From NCBI RefSeq assembly GCF_025144145.1, contig NZ_CP083546.1, forward strand, positions 2,124,501 through 2,188,500: DNA of 64,000 bases, written 5' to 3'. The translations under genes were made by a program, and so were the position numbers. Within the stretch, counting starts at the first letter, position 1; every line of letters begins with the position of its first letter. Under the pieces are notes generated by a model. The model had not been told where the DNA came from. It searched no databases and saw nothing but the letters and a program-made list of their open reading frames with translations. Positions 57,454 through 64,000 of the stretch are shown piece by piece. Origin of the DNA: Leisingera sp. M658 (GTDB lineage Bacteria; Pseudomonadota; Alphaproteobacteria; Rhodobacterales; Rhodobacteraceae).

Positions 57454-59283
57454 ATGCCCATGCCCCTATCTGACGCCGCCCTGCTCCGCTTTCTGACTTC
57501 GGTTCACCCTTATGATAGCCTGGAGCCTTCGCTGCTGCAGGATCTGGCCCTCCAGTTCCAACAGATCGAGGCCGCCGCAGGCGATCCCGTCTATGCGCTG
57601 AACCAAGAGCTGGAAGGGCTTTATCTGGTCCACACCGGCGAAGTCGAAGTGACGGATGAAAACCGTATTCCCGTCTCGATCCTCGGCCCGCGTAATTCAT
57701 TCGGCGAGCGCGGGCTGACCCGCAGCGGCCGGGCGGTGACCTCAGCCCAGGCCACCACAGAGACGCTGCTGCTGTTGCTGCCCAAAGCAAAATTCCACGC
57801 CCTGATGGCAGATCAGCCGCAAGTCGCCAAATTTTTCGACCGCCGCCGCCCCGGCAGCCGCGAGACCAGCAACCTGGCCACCACCCGCGTCGAGGCCATC
57901 ATGGCGCGCGAGCCGGTCACCTGCTCCAACGGTATTACCTGCCAAAGTGCGGCACAGCTGATGCGCGACCACTTCATCTCCTCGGTCTGCGTGGCCGACG
58001 GGGACAGGCTGCAAGGCATCCTCACCACGCGCGACCTGACCGGCAAGATCCTTGCCGCGGGCAAACCCATCTCCACCCCGGTCTGTAACGCGATGACCCC
58101 GGACCCGCTAACGCTGGCGCCCTCGGCGATCGGCTCGGACGTGCTGCATATGATGATGGAGCACGGCATCGGCCATGTCCCGGTGGTTGAGGCCGGAAAG
58201 CTGGTCGGGATCGTCACCCAGACCGACCTCACCCGGTTTCAGGCGGTCAGCTCAGGCGAGATGGTCTCAAGCATCGCCCGTGCCGGCAATGCCGAAGACA
58301 TGGCCAAGGTCACCGCTGAAATCCCGCGGCTTCTGCTGCAACTGGTCGCAGGCGGCAACCGGCACGAGGTGGCGACCCGGCTGATCACCGACATCGCCGA
58401 CACCGTGACCCGCCGCCTGCTGGCGCTGGCCGAAGACACGCTGGGGCCTCCGCCCGTCCCCTACCTGTGGCTGGCCTGCGGCTCACAGGGGCGGCGCGAG
58501 CAGACCGGGGTGTCGGATCAGGACAATTGCCTGATCCTGTCGGACGACATGACACCGGAGGATGAGAGCTATTTTGCGCAGCTCGCCGGATTTGTCTGCA
58601 ATGGGCTGAACACCTGCGGCTATGTCTACTGCCCCGGCGAAATGATGGCGTCGAATGCGCGCTGGCGTCAGCCCATGCGCGTCTGGCACGACTATTTCCG
58701 CGGCTGGATCGCCAAGCCGGTTCCAGAGGCGCAGATGCTGGCCTCGGTGATGTTTGACCTGCGCCCCATCGGCGGCGAGGCTGCACTTTTCGAGGATCTG
58801 CAACAGGAGACCCTGAAGGCGGCCGGCGCCAATACGATCTTTACAGCACATATGATTTCGAACTCGCTGAAGCACACGCCGCCGCTGGGCCTGTTGCGCG
58901 GGCTGGCCACCATCCGCTCGGGCGAGCACCGAAACACCTTGGATATGAAACACAACGGCGTGGTGCCGGTGGTGGATCTGGGCCGGATCTATGCGCTGCA
59001 AGGCCGGCTGGACGCAGTCAACACCCGCGCCCGGCTGGAGGCGGCAGAGGCCGCAGGGGTTCTCAGCCCTTCCGGCGCGCGCGATCTGCTGGACGCTTAC
59101 GACCTGATCGCCCAGACCCGTCTGGAACACCAGGCGGCACAAATCCGCAGCGGCCAGGCTCCGGACAACTATCTGGCGCCCTCGGATCTTTCGGATTTTG
59201 AGCGAAGTCATCTGCGGGACGCCTTTGTTGTGGTAAAGACTATGCAATCGGCAGTTGGGCACGGAAAGGGCATGCTAAGCTGA
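57454..59283 (+). CDS. cNMP-binding, CBS-pair, DUF294 nucleotidyltransferase-like signalling protein
   Basis: 609 residues. Order: cyclic-nucleotide-binding-type domain (~25-120), two CBS domains (~145-265), DUF294 nucleotidyltransferase-like domain (~300-440) with the GSQGRREQTGVSDQDN motif (343-358; G-S, then S-D-x-D, as in PII uridylylase), and DUF294_C (to ~595). It is soluble and probably modifies or senses a nucleotide; the true reaction is unknown. It lies after the symporter and before a membrane exonuclease, an arrangement seen widely near acetate-use genes. The in-frame ATG at 57460 is equally likely as start. Confidence 0.9.
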   Translation: MPMPLSDAALLRFLTSVHPYDSLEPSLLQDLALQFQQIEAAAGDPVYALNQELEGLYLVHTGEVEVTDENRIPVSILGPRNSFGERGLTRSGRAVTSAQATTETLLLLLPKAKFHALMADQPQVAKFFDRRRPGSRETSNLATTRVEAIMAREPVTCSNGITCQSAAQLMRDHFISSVCVADGDRLQGILTTRDLTGKILAAGKPISTPVCNAMTPDPLTLAPSAIGSDVLHMMMEHGIGHVPVVEAGKLVGIVTQTDLTRFQAVSSGEMVSSIARAGNAEDMAKVTAEIPRLLLQLVAGGNRHEVATRLITDIADTVTRRLLALAEDTLGPPPVPYLWLACGSQGRREQTGVSDQDNCLILSDDMTPEDESYFAQLAGFVCNGLNTCGYVYCPGEMMASNARWRQPMRVWHDYFRGWIAKPVPEAQMLASVMFDLRPIGGEAALFEDLQQETLKAAGANTIFTAHMISNSLKHTPPLGLLRGLATIRSGEHRNTLDMKHNGVVPVVDLGRIYALQGRLDAVNTRARLEAAEAAGVLSPSGARDLLDAYDLIAQTRLEHQAAQIRSGQAPDNYLAPSDLSDFERSHLRDAFVVVKTMQSAVGHGKGMLS

Positions 59284-59406
59284 CACCTGCGATTGGCGGA
59301 GAGTTCGGAAGCCTCCGCTTCCGGCGGCAAAACCGCCTGCCGGGCAGCGGGACGGGAGTATTTTGGAAAAGATGAAATGGACCGGGCATATCCCGGAGGA
59401 GAGCGG

Positions 59407-59922
59407 ATGTTTCTGGAACTGATAGCAGTGATCTTTGCGGGCATTGCCGCGGCGGGCGTGGTGATGCTGCTGGGCAAAACCATGGGCGGGCGGCTGCCGC
59501 GCTGGCTGGCGCCGGTGGCGGCAGGGCTGGCAATGATCGCAGCCACCATTGCCTCGGAATACGGGTGGTACCCGCGCACGGCTGCGGCCCTGCCCGAGGG
59601 GCTGGTCATCGCGGACACGGTGGAAAACCAAAGCTTTTACCGGCCCTGGACCTATGCCGTGCCTTATGTCGACCGCTTTGCCGCATTGGATACCGCGACG
59701 ATGAAAACCCATGCGGATCATCCGCAGATCTATCTTGGCGAACTGTACTTCTTTGGCCGCTGGGCTCCGGTCAGCAAACTGCCGGTCTGGCTGGACTGCG
59801 GCAGCGGCCGGCGGGCGCTGGCAGCAGGTGATGCGGGTTTTGCCGGCGGTCTTCCTGAAAACCTGGACTGGGTTGGCGGCGGCGGCGATGATCCGATCCT
59901 GGCAACTGCCTGCGGAGGGTAA
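59407..59922 (+). CDS. Conserved-looking membrane protein between DUF294 and exonuclease genes
   Basis: 171 residues from ATG 59407, preceded by CGGAGGAGAG. Two N-terminal hydrophobic helices (MFLELIAVIFAGIAAAGVVMLLG; LAPVAAGLAMIAATIASEYGW) are followed by a soluble periplasmic-like part with two Cys (WLDCGSGRRA; ILATACGG) and no known motif. It ends two bases before the exonuclease gene. A structural or anchoring partner to the exonuclease is possible. I do not recognise a family. Confidence 0.7.
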   Translation: MFLELIAVIFAGIAAAGVVMLLGKTMGGRLPRWLAPVAAGLAMIAATIASEYGWYPRTAAALPEGLVIADTVENQSFYRPWTYAVPYVDRFAALDTATMKTHADHPQIYLGELYFFGRWAPVSKLPVWLDCGSGRRALAAGDAGFAGGLPENLDWVGGGGDDPILATACGG

Positions 59923-59924
59923 CG

Positions 59925-61334
59925 ATGCTGTCACGCCTCAGCCTGCGTTTGCGGATTTTCCTGTTCTTCTGCCTGCTGGCGCTTGGCAGCATTTTTGTCA
60001 CCGGCGGCGCATTGTGGCTTGGCTACAACCGGGCAGATCAACCTCAGCTGGCGGATGCCTTTGTTTTTTCAGGCCTGCTCAGCACATTCGCCATCCTTGG
60101 TCTCAGTGCTGCGGTCTGGCTGTTGTTTGACGAAAACGTCGCCAAGCCGATAGAGCGGCTGGCGGCGGGCATGCGCGCCCGCGCCCATGCCGGCGTGACC
60201 AAGGAACTGGACACCCGCGGCGCGCGGTACCTGGGCGATCTGGCAGCCGCCGCCGAGGGGCTGGCCGGGCAGCTGGGGGACTCGGCGCTGTCCGCGGCTG
60301 AGGCCATCGCCCGCGAAACCGAGCACCTGGAAGCCGAGAAGTCCCGCCTTGCGGCGCTGCTGACCGACATCCCCATTGCCACCGTCATGGCAAACCCCGC
60401 CCATCAGATCGTACTGTATGACGGTCAGGCCGCCGCGGTTCTGGCGCAGGAAGCTCCGCCGCGGCTGAACGCGCCGCTGTCCGATTATCTGAACCTCACC
60501 GGGCTGGAGGCCGCCTATGGCCGGCTGGTGCGCAGCGGGCTGGAGGTCAAGGCCGAAGTCAAAAGCGCCAGCGGCACCCAGGTGTTCGATTTGCGGCTGA
60601 AACCCTTGGGCGGCGCGCCGGGCTATATCATTCTGTTCGAAGGCAGCCATGCCGGTCTTGCGCCTGAAGACGCGCGGCCGCTGGTCTATGATTTTGCACT
60701 GCTGGAAACCGACCACGCCGAGCTGGACAGCCGCAAGCTCAGCAATCTCAGCTATGTTGTATTCGACACCGAAACCACCGGCCTCTTGCCGCACAAGGAC
60801 GAGATCGTGCAGATCGGCGCCTTGCGCATGGTGCGGGGCCGGATCATCGCCAGCGAGGCTTTTGAGACCCTGGTCGATCCGGGCCGGCCGATCCCGGCGG
60901 CCTCGACCAAGGTGCATGGGGTCAGCGACGCCATGGTGCAGGGCGCGCCGGACATTGCCGAAGCTGCCCGTGCCTTTCACCGCTTTGCCTCGGACGCCGT
61001 GATCGTGGCTCATAATGCGCCGTTCGACATGGCCTTTCTGCACCGCCATGCCAAACGCACCGGCGTCAGCTGGGATCAGCCGGTTCTGGATACGGTACTG
61101 CTCAGCGCGGTGCTGTTCGGCGCCTCGCAGAACCACACGCTGGACGCGCTGTGCGAACGGCTGGACGTCACCATCCCGCCTGCTTTGCGCCACACGGCCA
61201 TGGGCGATGCCCGCGCCACCGCTGAGGTGTTTTGCAAGATGCTGGCGATGCTTGAGGCCCGTGGTCTCAGCACCTTTGGCGCGGTGCTGGAACAGACCCG
61301 CAAACACGGGCGCCTCATTGAAGACATGAACTAG
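59925..61334 (+). CDS. Membrane-anchored 3'-5' exonuclease (DEDDh) with HAMP- and PAS-like segments
   Basis: 469 residues. Two helices (~11-33 and ~45-67) flank a short periplasmic loop; then a HAMP-like linker (~68-140, AKPIERLAAGMRARAHAG), a PAS-like domain (~142-240) and a DnaQ/epsilon-type exonuclease domain (~275-450). The catalytic acids are complete: D281 and E283 (VFDTETTG), D368 (HNAPFD), H423 and D428 (RHTAMGDARAT). It lacks polymerase or kinase parts. Similar proteins are annotated as DNA polymerase III epsilon near acetate genes in other proteobacteria, so this may be a signal-transducing nuclease rather than a replication factor. Confidence 0.9.
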   Translation: MLSRLSLRLRIFLFFCLLALGSIFVTGGALWLGYNRADQPQLADAFVFSGLLSTFAILGLSAAVWLLFDENVAKPIERLAAGMRARAHAGVTKELDTRGARYLGDLAAAAEGLAGQLGDSALSAAEAIARETEHLEAEKSRLAALLTDIPIATVMANPAHQIVLYDGQAAAVLAQEAPPRLNAPLSDYLNLTGLEAAYGRLVRSGLEVKAEVKSASGTQVFDLRLKPLGGAPGYIILFEGSHAGLAPEDARPLVYDFALLETDHAELDSRKLSNLSYVVFDTETTGLLPHKDEIVQIGALRMVRGRIIASEAFETLVDPGRPIPAASTKVHGVSDAMVQGAPDIAEAARAFHRFASDAVIVAHNAPFDMAFLHRHAKRTGVSWDQPVLDTVLLSAVLFGASQNHTLDALCERLDVTIPPALRHTAMGDARATAEVFCKMLAMLEARGLSTFGAVLEQTRKHGRLIEDMN

Positions 61335-61394
61335 GTAGACAATCGCCCCTATGCGTGGCAGGTCACTGCCCGGAACGGATAAAAGGCGCGCGAC

Positions 61395-61895
61395 ATGGCC
61401 GAAACCAGCTTTATCCCCGGGCCCGAGACCGCCCGGGACTACCGCGATGCGCTCGGCTGCTTTGGCACCGGGGTGACCGTTGTCACCACCATGACAGCGC
61501 GCGGCCCCCTGGCCATTACCGTCAATAGCTTTACCTCCGTGTCGCTGGATCCGCCGCTGTTGCTGTGGTGCCCGGCCAAAGCGTCCCTGCGCCATGATGC
61601 TTTTGTTATGGCTGAGAATTTCGCCATTCACGTGATGGCAGAGGATCAACTGGGGCTGGCCAAGCATTTCGCGGCCCACGGCGAAGATTTCAGCGCCGCA
61701 GCATGGCAACTCAACGATCAGGGGGCGCCGGCGCTGGACGGGGTGATTGCCCGGTTTGATTGCCGCCGCTTTGCCGCCCATCTGGCGGGTGACCACACCA
61801 TCATCATAGGCGAAGCGGCCAGCGTCACCACCCGCCCCGGCAAGGGGCTGATCTTCAAACGCGGCCAGTATGGCGGGTTCCTGGAGCAAAGCTGA
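61395..61895 (+). CDS. Flavin reductase-family (FMN-binding) protein
   Basis: 166 residues of split beta-barrel fold. RDALGCFGTGVTVVTTM opens the FMN-binding motif, followed by AITVNSFTSVSLDPPLLLWCPAK, the NxFxSVSxxPPL signature, and a His (AGDHTIIIGE) near the flavin. It resembles the reductase component of two-component monooxygenases; the partner is not in the window. The ribosome-binding site is weak. Confidence 0.88.
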   Translation: MAETSFIPGPETARDYRDALGCFGTGVTVVTTMTARGPLAITVNSFTSVSLDPPLLLWCPAKASLRHDAFVMAENFAIHVMAEDQLGLAKHFAAHGEDFSAAAWQLNDQGAPALDGVIARFDCRRFAAHLAGDHTIIIGEAASVTTRPGKGLIFKRGQYGGFLEQS

Positions 61896-61920
61896 GCAGC
61901 ACAGTCTTAGGCCAGCCCCC

Positions 61921-62892
61921 CTAGCCCCGGGCTTGCCCCAAGGCCTGCACCGCTGCACTGGCGCTGCCCAGAACTGCAATCTCCTCCACCAATCCAGGGG
62001 TGCCTGCATCTTCCGCGCCTTGCCCCGCCAGCAGATGCGGCAGCACGGCAGACGCGGACAGATCCATACCCGGTTCCATGCTGAGCGCCCGCTGCGGACA
62101 GATCGAAATGCACAGGCCGCATTGAAAACACAAGGATTCCACAAAGCTCAGCGCGCCGCCGTCTTCCGTCAGGCTCAAGGCATCCGACGGGCAAACCCAG
62201 ACACAGCTGCTGCACTGATTGCACAGGTCTTCATCCAAGCTGACGGAACCGTATGGCGCCTGTTCGGGCAAGGCGACATGGTCCGCACTGGGCGGCAAAA
62301 GCGCCGCGGCGCTGGCCCGCGCGGTGTCCCTGCGGCTGCCAACCGCCAATATGTCCGGTGCAACCGAGGGAAACGGGAAAATGCCTGCCGCCAGCCGCAT
62401 TGCCAGGACTTCAGCCCCGTCAAACAGCAAAATCCGGCCCAGCCCGCCCAGCACCTGCACCAACTCCACCTCCTGCTGCTGATGCAGCCTGCCGGCAGAG
62501 CTGGCGCAGGCCTGCACATGAATGACATCGAAACCGCAGGCCAGGGCGTGCAGCAAATCAGTGTGCGTGATCTGCTGCAAGCAGCAGACCGAAACCGGTA
62601 TCACGTCGCTCTGCCGGGACGCCGTCAGTTCCAGCCCCAGTGGTTCTACTTCGTATAGCAACAGAATTTGGACCCGCCCGGTCTCCAGCTTACGCTGGTG
62701 CGCCGCCTGGCATAGGTTCATCAGCGGCAGCTCGCAGCTTCTGCTGGCAACATCCAGCAACGCAGCCCGACCGTGTGCTGCGTACCGAGCGTGGCAGGCA
62801 GTGTCGTCTGGCTGAGGGCAAAGGCACAAGTATTGCGGCGGGTATCCGGATTGCTTTTGCCGATCAGGGATATGAACGCACATCTCTCCCAT
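61921..62892 (-). CDS. 4Fe-4S dicluster ferredoxin-like protein, probably N-terminally truncated
   Basis: 323 residues as drawn. The C-terminal part has two intact 4Fe-4S motifs, CNQCSSCVWVCP and CFQCGLCISICP. The middle (GFDVIHVQACASS, then GRILLFDGAEVLAMRLA) matches the long 4Fe-4S proteins of formate-dehydrogenase clusters, which are about twice this size. The ATG at 62892 lies inside a hairpin (CTCTCC-CATAA-GGAGAG) and lacks a ribosome-binding site, so the start may not be real. A truncated gene or another start are both possible. Confidence 0.55.
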   Translation of the reverse strand: MGEMCVHIPDRQKQSGYPPQYLCLCPQPDDTACHARYAAHGRAALLDVASRSCELPLMNLCQAAHQRKLETGRVQILLLYEVEPLGLELTASRQSDVIPVSVCCLQQITHTDLLHALACGFDVIHVQACASSAGRLHQQQEVELVQVLGGLGRILLFDGAEVLAMRLAAGIFPFPSVAPDILAVGSRRDTARASAAALLPPSADHVALPEQAPYGSVSLDEDLCNQCSSCVWVCPSDALSLTEDGGALSFVESLCFQCGLCISICPQRALSMEPGMDLSASAVLPHLLAGQGAEDAGTPGLVEEIAVLGSASAAVQALGQARG

Positions 62893-62918
62893 AAGGAGAG
62901 ACTAACACAATAACAAAC

Positions 62919-62937
62919 ACCTCAGAGAGGTATTTTT
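62919..62937 (+). terminator. Weak hairpin with T-run
   Basis: ACCTC-AGA-GAGGT followed by A and TTTTT, in the 148-base AT-rich gap between the ferredoxin-like and binding-protein genes. It points along the plus strand, away from both flanking genes, so its role is unclear. Confidence 0.3.
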
Positions 62938-63040
62938 AAATTGCCGTCGAATTGTTGAATTTTTAACAATATTGCGTGGAAACCAACCAGAAGATCCGCC
63001 GGACCCAGGTTCCGGCAAATCTCCAAATTCTAAGCCCTGT

Positions 63041-64000
63041 CTATTTCAGCGCCGCATCGGTGATGGCATGGGACCAGGCGCCTTCCGGGGTCTTGGTGAT
63101 TACCGGATCCGAGCCGCCGCCCATCAGTGTTGACACTGTCCGTTCATAATCCGCCGGATCCAGCGCGCCGTTGCTGCCAGCGGTCAGCTTGGCAATCTCG
63201 CCCATCATCCGCTTCTGGTGGGTTTCGGTCTGCGCGCCCGAGGCATCGTTGTCCAGAACGATCCCTGCCGCCTCATCCGGATGCTCCTCAGCGTATTTCC
63301 AACCCTTCATCGAGGCCCGCACAAAACGTTCCATCTTGCCGGTGAACTCCGCATCGCTCAGGTTTTCTTCCAACACATACAGACCGTCTTCCAGCGTCGC
63401 CACGCCCTGATCCTCGTATTTAAACGTGATCAACTCATCGGCGCCGACCCCGGCATCAATGACCTGCCAGTATTCGTTATAGGTCATAGTCGAGATGCAG
63501 TCGGCCTGGCGCTGCAGCAGCGGATCAACGTTGAAGCCCTGCTTCAGGACTTCAACACCAGCCTCGCCCTTACCCTCGGTGGAAATGCCCAGCTGGCTCA
63601 TCCAGCTCATGAAAGGGAACTCATTGCCAAAGAACCACACACCCAGGGTGCGATTGGCCAGATCGGCAGGCGCGGCAATGCCGGTGTCCTTCCAGCAGGT
63701 CAGCATCATGCCCGAGGATTTGAATGGCTGCGCAATGTTAACCAGCGGCAGGCCTTTTTCCCGTGCTGCCAGCGCCGCGGGCATCCATTCCACCGTCACA
63801 TCCGCACCGCCGCCGGCAATCACCTGGGTCGGCGCAATATCCGGCCCGCCGGGCAGGATGGTGACATTCAGGTCCTCTTCTTCATAGAACCCCTTGTCCA
63901 GCGCCACGTAGTAGCCAGCGAACTGTGCCTGTGTCACCCATTTCAGCTGCAGCGTCACATCGTCAGCTGCCTGGGCAGCACCTGCCGCCCCCAGCGCCAG
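63041..64000 (-). CDS. ABC transporter substrate-binding protein, NMT1/THI5-like (cut by window end)
   Basis: At least 319 residues; the signal peptide begins at the right edge (LALGAAGAAQAADDV) so a start codon lies beyond 64000. The mature start LQLKWVTQAQFAGYYVALDKGFYEEE and PGGPDIAPTQVIAGGGADVTVEWM is the NMT1/THI5-like fold that binds hydroxymethylpyrimidine, riboflavin or related small molecules in ThiY/RibY-type importers. The partner permease and ATPase genes are outside the window. The exact ligand is uncertain. Confidence 0.88.
   Translation of the reverse strand: MALGAAGAAQAADDVTLQLKWVTQAQFAGYYVALDKGFYEEEDLNVTILPGGPDIAPTQVIAGGGADVTVEWMPAALAAREKGLPLVNIAQPFKSSGMMLTCWKDTGIAAPADLANRTLGVWFFGNEFPFMSWMSQLGISTEGKGEAGVEVLKQGFNVDPLLQRQADCISTMTYNEYWQVIDAGVGADELITFKYEDQGVATLEDGLYVLEENLSDAEFTGKMERFVRASMKGWKYAEEHPDEAAGIVLDNDASGAQTETHQKRMMGEIAKLTAGSNGALDPADYERTVSTLMGGGSDPVITKTPEGAWSHAITDAALK

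Noticed and set aside
60069-62144. A 691-codon minus-strand frame spanning the exonuclease and flavin reductase genes
   Set aside because: It crosses two plus-strand genes with intact catalytic motifs and has no recognisable protein features.

Overview
The window is a high-GC, gene-dense alphaproteobacterial chromosome segment, most likely from the Roseobacter group of Rhodobacteraceae. I infer this from the sciP-ctrA cell-cycle pair, LpxI in place of LpxH, the cell-envelope cluster order, the abundance of TRAP and peptide-type ABC transporters, and small DUF1127 and DUF4212 proteins. I cannot fix the genus. Almost everything is housekeeping or conserved accessory content. The only clearly mobile material is a decayed stretch of about 1.2 kb carrying an IS3-type OrfA fragment.

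Layout. 1-2831: end of a GNAT-type (ABC-ATPase/acetyltransferase or Mom-like) gene overlapping an unusual formyltransferase-like gene, a repeat-bearing gap, then ppk2 overlapping a TetR regulator. 2828-4251 (minus): a truncated haemoglobin translationally coupled to a PAS-adenylate cyclase. 4396-5345 (minus): rplM-rpsI. 5512-7243: a MocR regulator divergent from a DUF1127 protein. 7490-8856: speD-speE. 9110-11265: psd, a thioesterase and a crotonase-fold protein lacking its catalytic glutamates. 11421-11555: a long rod-like inverted structure that looks like a non-coding RNA. 11649-15465: trmFO, a methyltransferase, gluQ, hisI and a NifU-like scaffold. 15756-22953: a 40-residue protein, recG, ligA, ctrA, sciP and mnmA.

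23196-35568 (minus) is the canonical envelope supercluster, read pyrH, frr, uppS, cdsA, dxr, rseP, a 42-residue protein, bamA, skp, fabZ, lpxA, lpxI, lpxB. It joins translation recycling, isoprenoid and phospholipid precursors, outer-membrane assembly and lipid A synthesis. lpxD is missing from its usual place. 35698-37511: miaA and an AraC regulator. 37812-44067: a complete peptide-type ABC importer with a Tat-exported binding protein and a fused double ATPase. 44190-47558: a TPR-sulfotransferase, a membrane protein with a perfect CtrA-type box upstream, a lytic transglycosylase and ssb. 47559-48791: the decayed region. 48792-51949 (minus): a TRAP transporter.

52442-61334 is an acetate-use locus: acetyl-CoA synthetase, adenylate kinase, the two-subunit Na+/solute symporter, a cNMP/CBS/DUF294 signalling protein, a small membrane protein and a membrane-anchored DEDDh exonuclease with HAMP and PAS-like segments. 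The window ends with a flavin reductase, a probably truncated ferredoxin-like protein and a partial NMT1/THI5-type binding protein.

The items most worth a second look are the membrane exonuclease and its acetate neighbourhood, the globin-cyclase pair, the structured RNA upstream of trmFO, the palindromic 22-bp-period repeats upstream of ppk2, and the GNAT/formyltransferase pair at the left edge. All functional calls come from reading motifs by eye; no database search was run.
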